This document shows, piece after piece, positions 17,369-26,036 of a DNA stretch of 64,000 bases (position 1 is the first letter of the stretch; every line of letters starts with the position of its first letter). Origin of the DNA: Lachnospiraceae bacterium (GTDB lineage Bacteria; Bacillota; Clostridia; Lachnospirales; Lachnospiraceae); the NCBI GenBank assembly GCA_015057005.1, contig SVFF01000005.1:62001-126000 (forward strand), in the 5' to 3' direction. A model generated the notes under the pieces. The model was given only the letters and a program-made list of their open reading frames with translations. It was not told where the DNA came from and ran no database searches. The position numbers were made by a program, and so were the translations under genes.

Positions 17369-17424
17369 AATCCCGTGGCTTCGGAGTTTGCCTTGGCAGA
17401 CTTTCCGTAACCACGGGATTTTTT
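17369..17424. terminator. Bidirectional terminator between the GH3 gene and trkH
   Basis: AATCCCGTGG (17369-17378) pairs with CCACGGGATT (17411-17420); the 32-base interior forms a further CGGA-GTTTGCC/GGCAGAC-CCG stem. TTTTTT follows on the plus strand and ATTATTTATTTT on the minus strand, so it can serve both convergent genes. Confidence 0.8.
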
Positions 17425-17490
17425 GTTTTGCAGGAAAGACCTTGTCACATTAATGTGTGAAAGCTCTTCCTGCAAAGCAAAACCCACCGG

Positions 17491-18933
17491 TCAGTACTTC
17501 TTCCAGCAGGAGGGCAGGAGGATGATGAGCATGGGGAAAAGCTCTAATCTTCCGGCCAGCATGTCGAACATGAGCACACATTTGGAGAAAGGGCTGAACA
17601 AGCCGAAATTCTGTGTGGGGCCTACCAGGTCCAAGCCGGGACCAATGTTGTTCAACGTGGCAGCTACTGCTGTAAAATTGGTGGTAAAGCTGTAATCGTC
17701 CAGGCTGATCAGCAGCATGGATGCAAAAAAGAGAATGAAATATGCGGTGATAAATACATTGGTAGACCGCTGGGTCTCATGGGGCAGCACATGGCCGTCC
17801 ATTTTGATTTTTTTAACCATCCGGGGATGAATCATAATATCCAGTTCTTTCCGGATTGCCTTACATAATATTACAATACGGGACACCTTGATGCCGCCGC
17901 CGGTGCTGCCGGCACAGGCGCCTATGAACATCAGGATAACAAGGATGTTCTTGGAAAGCTGGGGCCATAGGTCAAAGTCGGTGGTGGAATATCCGGTGGT
18001 GGTGATAATGGAACCAACCTGGAAGAAGGCATGACGCAGGCTCTCACCCACAGTAGGGTACATATCTGCAATATTCCAGGTGATAAGACCAACGCTTGCC
18101 AGGATAATGATCAGGTACCAACGGACTTCTTCAATGGAGAAGGCATCTTTGAACTGCTTGCGTAAGATGCAGAAGAATACAGCGTAATTGATACCGCTGA
18201 TGATCATGAATAAGGTTACTACGTTTTGGCAAATAGGTGAATAACCGGCCAAACTGTCATTTTTGGTACCGAAACCACCGGTACCTGTGGTACCGAAGGA
18301 TAGAGTAACGGCATCAAAAAGGTTCATGCCGCAGACAAATAAAATAACAATTTGTGTCAGTGTAATCCCAATATAGATCAGATACAGGATCTTGGCAGTA
18401 TCTTTTACTTTGGGGAGCAGTCTGCTGACGGAGGGACCGGGGCTTTCCGCCCGCATCAGGTTCATGGTGGAACCGCCCATCATGGGCAGAATGGCCATAA
18501 TAAAGACGAAAACCCCCATGCCGCCGATCCAGTGCGTGAAACTTCGCCAGAAAAGGTTGGCGTGAGACAGGCTTTCTACATCGGCCAGAATACTGGCGCC
18601 TGTGGTGGTGAAGCCGGAAATGGTCTCAAACAAAGCGTCTATGAAATTGGGAATATCCCCGGTAAAAACAAAAGGAAGCGCTCCGAAGAGACTCAGGACA
18701 ACCCAGCCTAATGCGACAGAGGTGAAGCCCTCTCTGGTGAAAAGCCTGGTGTTGGCCGGTTTTTTACGGATGGTCAGATGACCGGTTGCGATGCACAAAA
18801 TCGCCACGCCAAAGTAGATCAGGGCGTCTTTTGTTTCTTGATAGAGCAGCCCTACAATTGCCGGAAGAATCAGGAAAAAACCTTCAAATTGCAGGATAAA
18901 GCCTAAAATATATCGTACAATAGCAAAATTCAT
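17491..18933 (-). CDS. trkH: Potassium uptake membrane subunit TrkH/TrkG/KtrB family
   Basis: A 480-residue polytopic protein with the four pore repeats of the Trk/Ktr/HKT superfamily; glycine-containing filter segments include 'GFTTTGASI', 'GTTGTGGFGTKN', 'GSIITTTGYSTTDF' and 'GACAGSTGGGIKVSRI'. It forms the ion-conducting part of a potassium (or sodium-coupled potassium) uptake system. It lies 18 bases downstream of trkA on the same strand, so the gating subunit and channel are co-expressed. Length is typical. Confidence 0.92.
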   Translation of the reverse strand: MNFAIVRYILGFILQFEGFFLILPAIVGLLYQETKDALIYFGVAILCIATGHLTIRKKPANTRLFTREGFTSVALGWVVLSLFGALPFVFTGDIPNFIDALFETISGFTTTGASILADVESLSHANLFWRSFTHWIGGMGVFVFIMAILPMMGGSTMNLMRAESPGPSVSRLLPKVKDTAKILYLIYIGITLTQIVILFVCGMNLFDAVTLSFGTTGTGGFGTKNDSLAGYSPICQNVVTLFMIISGINYAVFFCILRKQFKDAFSIEEVRWYLIIILASVGLITWNIADMYPTVGESLRHAFFQVGSIITTTGYSTTDFDLWPQLSKNILVILMFIGACAGSTGGGIKVSRIVILCKAIRKELDIMIHPRMVKKIKMDGHVLPHETQRSTNVFITAYFILFFASMLLISLDDYSFTTNFTAVAATLNNIGPGLDLVGPTQNFGLFSPFSKCVLMFDMLAGRLELFPMLIILLPSCWKKY

Positions 18934-18951
18934 TGTGGTACCTCCCTATGA

Positions 18952-20310
18952 TCAATCCTCCAGAATATCTTTGATATCGTGCAGTCTGGAATTGGTCAGC
19001 ACTACAACAACGGAATCTCCGGGCAGGAGCTGATCATGACCGCCGGGAATGATAATGGTGCCGCCGCGGTTGATGCAGCAGACCAGTATATTCTTGCGGA
19101 TGCGAAGTTTACCGAGAGGAACACCTGTGACTTTGGAAGGTTCCTTGATATAAAACTCCAATGCCTCTGCGCGGCCGTCTTCCAATTTGTAGAGGTTTTC
19201 CACGTTGCTGTTTAAGGAAGCGTCCATGGAGCGGACATATTTTACAATGCTGTCGGCAGTGATCAGTCTGGGGTAAGAGATGGTATCCAGGTTCAGGTCG
19301 TCCAGCACACCGCTGAAATTGATGCGGTTGATCTTGGTCACTACCTTGGCATTGGAGGCTTTCTTGGCATGCAGGGAAAGCAGGATGTTTTCTTCATCCA
19401 GACCGGTGAGCGCCGCAAAACCTTCTACAGTATCCAGACCTTCCTGAAGCAGCAGGTCTTCATTAATGCCTTCACCGCAGATAATGGTGGCTTCGGGCAG
19501 CATTTCACTTAAATGCTCGCATCTTTCCGGACTCTGATCGATGATCTTGGTGTCTACGCCTACATCCAGAAGTCTCTTGGCCAGATAATAAGCGATGGTA
19601 CCTCCTCCCACGATCATGGCGGTGCGGATCTTACCGGTACTGATGCCGATTTTTTTGAAGAAGTCACTGGCGCTTCTGGGGGTGGACACGATTGCCACAA
19701 CATCCCCCTCGCGGAATATAAAGTCACCTCGGGGAATCAGCACCTGGTCGCCTCTGGTAACCATACATACCAGCACATCGCAGTTCAAAGAGGTGCGGAC
19801 ATGCAGCAGGGGATAATTGTTGAGTTTACATTCCGGTGTGACACGGAAGTGGATCAGCTCAATACGCCCCTTGGAGAAGGTGTCGATCTTCAGGGCGGAC
19901 GGGAACTGGAAAATACGGGCGATCTCAGAGGCACTTGCCAGTTCCGGATTGATGATCATGGCAAGTCCCAGTTCCTTGCGCAGGAAAGAAATCTCATTGT
20001 TGTAAATGGGGTTGCGCACTCTGGCGATGGTCTTGCAGTTGCTGGCTTTTTTGGCAATAACACAGGCCAAAAGGTTTTCCTCATCGGAGCCTGTTACTGC
20101 GATGAAAAGGTCTGCGTGCTCTACATCTGCCTCATGCAGTGTCTGGAAGCTGACACCGTTGCCTACAATGCCCATGGCATCCAGGTCGTCTGTGATGGAG
20201 TTTACTTTTTTTTCGGAGGTATCAATCACTACGATATCGTGATTTTCTCCGCTCAATTCTTCTACCAGGGTGTAGCCTACTTTGCCGCATCCCACGATGA
20301 TAATCTTCAT
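18952..20310 (-). CDS. trkA: Trk potassium uptake regulatory subunit TrkA
   Basis: A 452-residue cytoplasmic protein with two tandem RCK units (TrkA_N plus TrkA_C). The two Rossmann nucleotide-binding motifs are 'VGCGKVGYTLVEEL' at the N-terminus and 'VGGGTIAYYLAKRL' near residue 235; each TrkA_C domain ends with a 'LPGDSVVVV'-like segment. It binds NAD(H) or ATP/ADP and gates TrkH. First gene of the trkA-trkH operon. The 130 bases upstream are AT-rich with possible TATAAT-like boxes but no promoter I can defend. Confidence 0.93.
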   Translation of the reverse strand: MKIIIVGCGKVGYTLVEELSGENHDIVVIDTSEKKVNSITDDLDAMGIVGNGVSFQTLHEADVEHADLFIAVTGSDEENLLACVIAKKASNCKTIARVRNPIYNNEISFLRKELGLAMIINPELASASEIARIFQFPSALKIDTFSKGRIELIHFRVTPECKLNNYPLLHVRTSLNCDVLVCMVTRGDQVLIPRGDFIFREGDVVAIVSTPRSASDFFKKIGISTGKIRTAMIVGGGTIAYYLAKRLLDVGVDTKIIDQSPERCEHLSEMLPEATIICGEGINEDLLLQEGLDTVEGFAALTGLDEENILLSLHAKKASNAKVVTKINRINFSGVLDDLNLDTISYPRLITADSIVKYVRSMDASLNSNVENLYKLEDGRAEALEFYIKEPSKVTGVPLGKLRIRKNILVCCINRGGTIIIPGGHDQLLPGDSVVVVLTNSRLHDIKDILED

Positions 20311-20451
20311 TAGTATCCCAGCCTTTCGTAAATATCAATATGTTATTATAATCAGGGCAATCGCCGGAGGGCGAAAAACCGTGGTGTTTTTTGACTTGAT
20401 TATATTAGTATAACACATATTGCCTGAAATGAGAAGCCGTGCAAATTACAG

Positions 20452-20479
20452 TCATATATTTGACGGGATATCATATACA
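20452..20479 (+). promoter_or_regulatory. Possible sigma-E-type promoter of the spoIIIA operon
   Basis: TCATATA (20452-20458), 13 bases, CATATACA (20472-20479) resembles the sporulation sigma-E pattern (KMATATT ... CATACAMT) with mismatches. In Bacillus subtilis spoIIIA is transcribed by sigma-E in the mother cell. The match is partial, so this rests on context. Confidence 0.4.
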
Positions 20480-20510
20480 TGAAAGGGAAGGAAGAGAAGG
20501 AGGGGAGACA

Positions 20511-21710
20511 ATGAATCATGATTTGCTTCAGCTTTTCCCCGCAGACAAGCGTTCCTTTTGGTCTTGTGTCCTGGGAAAATCAGGACTTCAGGAGATACGC
20601 CTTCGGACAGACAAGCCTGCGTCGGTAATATTGGAAGGAAAAGAATTTTTTGTGGGACGGGACGGTAAACTCACAAATCGGCGGCAGGAAGCTCTTCTGC
20701 CCGCCGGGGCAGAGATTGAGGGGGTGCTTAATCACATTTGCCATTATTCACCCTATGCCTACGAGGACGAACTGCGCCAAGGCTATTTGACGGTGGAGGG
20801 AGGACACAGGGTGGGAATTGCAGGACAAGTAGTGTTGGAACGGGATGGAACCATTCGCACCATCAAAAATATTTCCTGTATCAATATCAGAATTTCCCAT
20901 CAGATTAAGGGCGCAGCAGATGGTGTGCTGCCTTTTCTGTATGAGGGTGGAAGAATCAAAAATGTGCTGATCATATCGCCGCCGGGCTGTGGGAAGACGA
21001 CGATTCTTAGGGATCTGATCAGACAGGTATCGGATGGTAACGCCTTTGGGGAAGGCTGTTGTGTAGGCCTGGTGGATGAACGGTCTGAGATTGCCGGATG
21101 TTGTCTGGGGATTCCCCAGAATGATATCGGCATGCGTACGGATGTGCTGGATGCCTGTCCCAAAGAACAGGGGATGATGCTTCTGCTGCGCTCAATGGCG
21201 CCCCGGGTCATCGCCATTGATGAATTGGGCGGAACACGGGAACTGGAAGCATTGCGCGTGGCTTCTTATTGTGGAGTGGGGATTTTGGCTACAGCCCATG
21301 GGACGGATGTGCAGGATGTGTGGGAACGGATTGGGCTGCCGGGAAGAGGAGCGGGACATGGCACTATCGGAAACACTTTGGAAATATTTGACCTGTTCCT
21401 GGTGTTGGACAGAATTGACGGTGTGCCTGCAATAAAAAGTGTGTTGGGAAAGGAGGAAGCCTATGCTTCGTTTGCTGGGAGGGGGTATGATCCTGACAGG
21501 CTGTCTTGGCTTGGGAATGTGGTACAGGCAGCAGTTCATCCTGAGGCTGAAAGCTATCAGGGTCATGGTGGAAATACTGGAAATTTTGATGAGCGAGATC
21601 GGATATGGAAAGGCAACGCTTCCGGAATGCTGCAGGAGAGTGGCGACAAGGCAGCCGGAGCCTTACAGGACCGGTTTATTACATATTTACACAAAAATGC
21701 AGGAAAATGA
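20511..21710 (+). CDS. spoIIIAA: Stage III sporulation protein AA, ATPase, with extended C-terminus
   Basis: I start at ATG 20511 behind AAGGAGGGGAG. The protein is a secretion-ATPase-like AAA protein powering the SpoIIIA-SpoIIQ feeding channel between mother cell and forespore. Walker A 'PPGCGKTT' lies near residues 157-164 and Walker B 'RVIAIDELGG' near 230. At 399 residues it is longer than B. subtilis SpoIIIAA (about 307): after 'IDGVPAIKSVLGKEEA' the frame continues for about 80 codons inside the spoIIIAB gene in another phase. The tail therefore has a sequence forced by spoIIIAB and probably no conserved fold. Confidence 0.92.
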   Translation: MNHDLLQLFPADKRSFWSCVLGKSGLQEIRLRTDKPASVILEGKEFFVGRDGKLTNRRQEALLPAGAEIEGVLNHICHYSPYAYEDELRQGYLTVEGGHRVGIAGQVVLERDGTIRTIKNISCINIRISHQIKGAADGVLPFLYEGGRIKNVLIISPPGCGKTTILRDLIRQVSDGNAFGEGCCVGLVDERSEIAGCCLGIPQNDIGMRTDVLDACPKEQGMMLLLRSMAPRVIAIDELGGTRELEALRVASYCGVGILATAHGTDVQDVWERIGLPGRGAGHGTIGNTLEIFDLFLVLDRIDGVPAIKSVLGKEEAYASFAGRGYDPDRLSWLGNVVQAAVHPEAESYQGHGGNTGNFDERDRIWKGNASGMLQESGDKAAGALQDRFITYLHKNAGK

Positions 21711-21981
21711 GGGCGTCAGTTTTTCGGAAACTTTTTGCGCCTGTATGGAAGAAGTCCTGAAGGACCAGCCGGTTACGACGGATGATAAAGAACATTTTCT
21801 GGCCTTTGCCAAAGGAGAAGCCTTTGAGGACGGAAGAATGCAGCTTCGCACCATTGAACGCAGCCGGGAGCTGCTTGTGGGGACGGCATCGGGGCTGGAA
21901 AAGGAAAATGCGGAAAAGTGCAGGCTGGCAGTTGGACTTGGGGCTATGAGCGGTCTGCTGCTTTTACTGATATTGCTGTAG
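21463..21981 (+). CDS. spoIIIAB: Stage III sporulation protein AB
   Basis: ATG 21463 is preceded by AAGGAGG at 21450-21456; the upstream in-frame start at 21439 lacks this. The 172-residue product has an N-terminal and a C-terminal membrane helix ('LGAMSGLLLLLILL') around a helical domain resembling the type II secretion GspF fold, as known for SpoIIIAB. It overlaps the spoIIIAA frame by 248 bases. Confidence 0.9.
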   Translation: MLRLLGGGMILTGCLGLGMWYRQQFILRLKAIRVMVEILEILMSEIGYGKATLPECCRRVATRQPEPYRTGLLHIYTKMQENEGVSFSETFCACMEEVLKDQPVTTDDKEHFLAFAKGEAFEDGRMQLRTIERSRELLVGTASGLEKENAEKCRLAVGLGAMSGLLLLLILL

Positions 21982-22027
21982 AGGGGGCTGTTTGTGCCGG
22001 AAATGGCGGGCCGGAATGTGAGGAATT

Positions 22028-22222
22028 ATGGGAGTCAGTTTGATATTTAAAATTGCTGCAGTAGGAATACTTGTGACCATACTCAGCCAGGTGCTGAAAC
22101 ACAGCGGCCGTGAGGAACATGCTTTTTTGATCAGCCTGGCAGGACTTATTCTGGTGCTGACCTGGATCGTACCGTATATTTACGACCTGTTTGTGACCAT
22201 ACAGTCTCTTTTCACGCTGTGA
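22028..22222 (+). CDS. spoIIIAC: Stage III sporulation protein AC
   Basis: A 64-residue protein with two membrane helices, the usual size of SpoIIIAC. Motifs 'ILSQVLKHSGREEHAFL' and 'VLTWIVPYIYDLF' are typical. It is a small inner component of the mother-cell part of the SpoIIIA channel. Its place between spoIIIAB and spoIIIAD is the conserved order. Confidence 0.92.
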   Translation: MGVSLIFKIAAVGILVTILSQVLKHSGREEHAFLISLAGLILVLTWIVPYIYDLFVTIQSLFTL

Positions 22223-22294
22223 CTTTCAAGAAAACGGATAAACCGGCTGAGGCAAAGGTGTGCAGGGACAACCTGAGCGGAAAGGAAGGATGTC

Positions 22295-22681
22295 ATGGCA
22301 GAAATTATCAAAATAGGAGCCTTTGGGATCGTGGGGGTACTTCTGGCATTGCAGTTCAAATCCCAGAAATCGGAGTATAGTCTGTATATAGGTCTGGCAC
22401 TGAGTATATTGATCTTTGGCTTTGTGGTGGGACAGATTGAGGCGGTGATGGGGCAGCTTGGCACCCTCAGGCAATATCTGGGAGAAAGTCAGAACTATCT
22501 GGGAATCCTGCTTAAGGTAATCGGGATCACCTACATCTGCGAATTCAGTGCAGGAATCTGCAAGGATGCGGGATTTTCTTCGGTATCGGATCAGATTGAG
22601 ATTTTGGGGAAGCTTTCGGTGATGTTTGCGGGGCTGCCCATATTGTTTGCGGTGGTGGAACAGATCAGGGGAATGCTGTAG
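22295..22681 (+). CDS. spoIIIAD: Stage III sporulation protein AD
   Basis: A 128-residue protein with four hydrophobic segments, as expected for SpoIIIAD, which is related to SpoIIIAC. 'LLKVIGITYICEFSAGICKDAG' is the family signature region. ATG 22295 follows GGAAAGGAAGG. It sits in conserved operon order. Confidence 0.92.
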   Translation: MAEIIKIGAFGIVGVLLALQFKSQKSEYSLYIGLALSILIFGFVVGQIEAVMGQLGTLRQYLGESQNYLGILLKVIGITYICEFSAGICKDAGFSSVSDQIEILGKLSVMFAGLPILFAVVEQIRGML

Positions 22682-22729
22682 TTTGCGGAAATAGGAATCG
22701 GATGCCGGAAGGGAAACGTGTAACACAAC

Positions 22730-23791
22730 ATGATTGAATTGGAAACCATTTGGCAGGATTACGGATTGGATAAATTGGAACAGGGGCTTTCCAAACTTTT
22801 TCCCAAGTACGAATTGTCTCTGGGAACACTGTTGGAAGAAATTATGACAGGAGATATATTCGGGGCGGTGTCCTACTTTTTTGAGGGAATCCTGTCAGGA
22901 GTGACAGGATCTTTTACCGGAATGAAAAACATCCTGGTGTGGATGGTGATCCTGGGGATCGTGTCGGCATTGATGACACACTTTATTGAAATCTTTGACA
23001 AGCACCAGATTGCCGATCTGGGATTCTATTTTATTTATCTGCTGTTGTCTGCGGTACTTCTGCAGGCCTTTATGGGAGTGCTGCAGACTGCTTCGGACAC
23101 CATAACCAATATTGTGACTTTTGTAAAACTGTTGATCCCTACTTTTCTACTTTCTGTAGGCCTGGCCACAGGCAGTGTTACGGGGGGGGCTTCTTACCAG
23201 CTGCTGCTTTTTTTAATCTACGGAGTGGAGAGTGTGCTGGTGGGAGTGGTGCTTCCCATGGTCTATGCCATGTGTATGCTGGCTGTGTTGAACGGCATCT
23301 GGCCGGAGGAAAAGCTGGTGCTGATCGTAGGACTTCTGGAAAAGGGCATCGGCTGGATACTGAAAGCAGCGCTTGGAGTTGTCACGGGCTTCAGCATTGT
23401 ACAGGCCATGGTGACACCGGCCGTGGATGCAGTCAAATCCTCGGTGTTCAGAAAGGCCGTATCTGCTATTCCCGGCGTGGGCAATGCGGCGGATGGTGTG
23501 ATGGAACTTTTGCTGGGTTCGGCGGTGGTGATCAAAAACAGTATCGGTATTGCGCTTTTGATCTTACTGATCGTACTTTGTGCGGCGCCTCTTCTGCAGA
23601 TGTTTGCAACGGCGCTGCTTCTGAAAGTGGCTGCGGCCATGATGGGACTTGTCAGCGGCAAGCGGATCACAGCCTGTGCCGACCGGGTGGGAGATGCCTG
23701 CATGCTTTTGTTCCGCACATCGGGGATGGCGGTACTTTTGTTTTTGATCTCCCTGTCCGTGGTTGCCATGTCTACAAACAGAGGGATATAG
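22730..23791 (+). CDS. spoIIIAE: Stage III sporulation protein AE
   Basis: A 353-residue multi-spanning membrane protein with about seven helices, slightly shorter than the B. subtilis protein (about 399) at the N-terminus. The family signatures 'KNILVWMVILGIVSALM', 'LIPTFLLSVGLATGSVTGGASYQLLLFLIYGVE' and 'KSSVFRKAVSAIPGVGNAADG' are present. It forms part of the channel base in the mother-cell membrane. The ribosome binding site is weak (GGAAGGG about 20 bases up). Confidence 0.92.
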   Translation: MIELETIWQDYGLDKLEQGLSKLFPKYELSLGTLLEEIMTGDIFGAVSYFFEGILSGVTGSFTGMKNILVWMVILGIVSALMTHFIEIFDKHQIADLGFYFIYLLLSAVLLQAFMGVLQTASDTITNIVTFVKLLIPTFLLSVGLATGSVTGGASYQLLLFLIYGVESVLVGVVLPMVYAMCMLAVLNGIWPEEKLVLIVGLLEKGIGWILKAALGVVTGFSIVQAMVTPAVDAVKSSVFRKAVSAIPGVGNAADGVMELLLGSAVVIKNSIGIALLILLIVLCAAPLLQMFATALLLKVAAAMMGLVSGKRITACADRVGDACMLLFRTSGMAVLLFLISLSVVAMSTNRGI

Positions 23792-23807
23792 AGGGAGGAA
23801 CTACATT

Positions 23808-24275
23808 ATGGAAATGTTTCGGAATTTGATCGGGCAAATAGGCGTTTTCATGATATGCGCCCAGGCAGTGGTTCATTTCAGACCCAAGGAGGCATACGGC
23901 AAATATTTGCGACTGCTTCTGGGCGTGATGGTGCTGGTGCAGATCTTCTCGCCCATGTATGGGTTGTTTTGGGGCCGGGAGGGCGAGAACCTTACGGGAA
24001 ATATCTGGGAATTTCAGCAGGAATTGGAGGAAAGTATGGGAGAAGCAGCAGAGCGGAACGCCATATCCAATGTACAGCTGGAGGATATGAGCCTGAAAAT
24101 GCTGCAGGAGATTTGGGAGCAGACCGATTCCGAGGAGGTTGGAGAACTCCTGGGGATGGAAGGTGCAGAGCAGGAAGAAATATACGGTGCTGCATATGCT
24201 GGCGAGGGCAGCACCACCGGGACAGATGTACAGGCGGTGGAGATCAAGATAGCGCCCGTGAAGGTGGGCGAATAA
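23808..24275 (+). CDS. spoIIIAF: Stage III sporulation protein AF
   Basis: ATG 23808 follows GGGAGG; the longer frame from 23763 lies inside spoIIIAE. A 155-residue protein with two N-terminal membrane helices and a soluble C-terminal domain with the ring-building-motif fold known for SpoIIIAF. The 'FRPKEAYGKYLRLLLGVMVLVQIFSP' region is typical. Confidence 0.9.
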   Translation: MEMFRNLIGQIGVFMICAQAVVHFRPKEAYGKYLRLLLGVMVLVQIFSPMYGLFWGREGENLTGNIWEFQQELEESMGEAAERNAISNVQLEDMSLKMLQEIWEQTDSEEVGELLGMEGAEQEEIYGAAYAGEGSTTGTDVQAVEIKIAPVKVGE

Positions 24276-24335
24276 TGGTGGTTGAAGCGTAGGGTTGTAT
24301 CTAATATTGCCTATATCATATAGAAGAGGTGAGCC

Positions 24336-25043
24336 ATGAAGGAAAAAGGCATGGGGTGGCTGAGTAAAGGGCAGCTGGGGAAATTGTTTCGGCGTGATAA
24401 TTTGATCATTTTGGTGCTGTCGGGAGTATTACTGTTTATCATTGCATTGCCTACAAAGGATACAGCCCCTGCTGATGGAGAAGAGGGCCAAAGTCAGGGG
24501 ACAACGGAACAGAGGGGACTGGATTTTATAAGCAGTGATACCTGGGGATCCGGAGGCGGGACGGAGGGACTGGCAGGAAACACTGCAAGTGGTATGACGG
24601 GCAGCCGGACTGGTGACATGAGGGCTTACAGCAGTGAATATAGTTACGCTCTTTACCTGGAAGAGCGCCTGGAAAAGATTTTGACTGGTGTAAGCGGCGT
24701 GGGAACGGTGTCAGTGATGATCACGCTGGAGTCCTCGGAGGAGCTGATTGTTGAAAAAGACAAGCCCCAGACTTATTCTGATATCAAAGAGACGGACGCT
24801 CAGGGAGGAGAACGGATCACCAGTCAGACAGACATTCAGGAAAACACCATATACAGCACAGCGGGCAGCGATAGTGCGCCCTATGTGGTCATGCGCATGC
24901 TGCCCCGGGTGGAAGGCGTGCTGGTAGTGGCGCAAGGAGCCGGAAACGGCACTGTGAACAAAAGTATAACGGAGATGATACAAGCTCTTTTTGATGTGGA
25001 AGCCCACAAGATCAAAGTGGTCAAAATGGCTGCTTCTAATTAG
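24336..25043 (+). CDS. spoIIIAG: Stage III sporulation protein AG
   Basis: A 235-residue protein with one N-terminal membrane helix (about 24-41), a Gly/Ser/Thr-rich linker and a C-terminal ring-building domain ('YALYLEERLEKILTGVSGVGTVSVMITLES' through 'VDVEAHKIKVVKM'-type end). In B. subtilis SpoIIIAG forms a 30-fold ring in the intermembrane space of the SpoIIIA-SpoIIQ channel. The start follows AGAGGTGAG. Confidence 0.92.
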   Translation: MKEKGMGWLSKGQLGKLFRRDNLIILVLSGVLLFIIALPTKDTAPADGEEGQSQGTTEQRGLDFISSDTWGSGGGTEGLAGNTASGMTGSRTGDMRAYSSEYSYALYLEERLEKILTGVSGVGTVSVMITLESSEELIVEKDKPQTYSDIKETDAQGGERITSQTDIQENTIYSTAGSDSAPYVVMRMLPRVEGVLVVAQGAGNGTVNKSITEMIQALFDVEAHKIKVVKMAASN

Positions 25044-25137
25044 CATATCTGCCTTTTCCCGAACATACAATGAAATATAAAAAAGCAGCTTGGGGAAAAC
25101 CTGCAAAAAGACTGCAATAGGGAAAAAGGAGAGCATT

Positions 25138-25887
25138 GTGAAAAACTTAATTAAGAAAAATCGGCTTATGATTACAGCACTTGCAATTATGATAGCTATT
25201 GCAGGATATTTGCAATTTGCGGGGAACAATCTGGAGGAAGATTATCTGGATCTGAGCGGTGAACCGACAGGCCTGGTGGATACATCGGGCCTGGTGGATA
25301 CAACAGGTGCGGACAGTATCCTGGGACTTACGGACGGAGAGGCTCAGGCGCTGGATCTTTTGGAAATCCAAAGTCTGGACTCGGAATTGGATGTGCTCAC
25401 AGAGGATTATCTGGATACCGGAATGGAAGTGGCTGACGGCAGTACAACGGGGCAGGAGGCTGACGGTCAATTGGTGGAAGCCACTCCTTCGGCAGGAGAG
25501 ATTCCGGGTGAGGCGGTATTTACGACCACAGATGGTGTGATGCTCCTGGCTGATGCCAAGCTTTTGAAAGAACAGACAAGAGCCAAAAATAAGGAGACTT
25601 TGCTGGAGATCATTAACAGCGCAGGCCTTACCGATGAGCAGAAACAGACTGCTGTGAACAGTATGATCCAGATGACAGACTTTGCGGAAAAAGAGGCCGG
25701 CGCGGAGATCCTGTTGGAGGCAAAAGGATTTTCTGATGTGGTGGTGAGCATCAGCAGCACCGGCGTGGATGTAGTGGTGAATGCCCTGGAGCTTACCGAT
25801 GTGCAGCGGGCGCAGATCGAGGACATTGTCACCAGAAAGACTGATGTGACACCGGAGAATATTGTGATCAGTACCGTGACAGAATAA
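25138..25887 (+). CDS. spoIIIAH: Stage III sporulation protein AH
   Basis: I start at GTG 25138, seven bases after AAGGAG; the longer frame to 25090 lacks a site. The 249-residue product has one N-terminal membrane helix, a long acidic linker and a C-terminal YscJ/FliF-like ring domain ('EAGAEILLEAKGFSDVVVSIS' onward). SpoIIIAH binds SpoIIQ from the forespore to complete the channel. The linker contains a short repeated 'GLVDT'. Last gene of the operon; I see no clear terminator after it. Confidence 0.92.
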   Translation: MKNLIKKNRLMITALAIMIAIAGYLQFAGNNLEEDYLDLSGEPTGLVDTSGLVDTTGADSILGLTDGEAQALDLLEIQSLDSELDVLTEDYLDTGMEVADGSTTGQEADGQLVEATPSAGEIPGEAVFTTTDGVMLLADAKLLKEQTRAKNKETLLEIINSAGLTDEQKQTAVNSMIQMTDFAEKEAGAEILLEAKGFSDVVVSISSTGVDVVVNALELTDVQRAQIEDIVTRKTDVTPENIVISTVTE

Positions 25888-25948
25888 ATGTGCACCTATT
25901 CGTTCGTGGAAAAAACAAGAAAAAAACAAAAAAATTGTGGAAGAAACG

Positions 25949-25976
25949 TTGATATTTGAGTTTGTGATGCTATAAT
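25949..25976 (+). promoter_or_regulatory. Promoter of the BTAD regulator gene
   Basis: TTGATA (25949-25954), 16 bases, TATAAT (25971-25976), about 60 bases upstream of the start codon. It separates the regulator from the spoIIIA operon. Confidence 0.7.
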
Positions 25977-26036
25977 GTAAATACTCAAATGGGTTTTATC
26001 CCCTGATTTCAAAAGAAAAAAGAAAGGAGTGTACAT

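Noticed and set aside
20311..20438. c-di-AMP riboswitch upstream of trkA
   Set aside because: Potassium genes often carry one, but this 128-base gap shows neither the size nor the conserved core I would expect.
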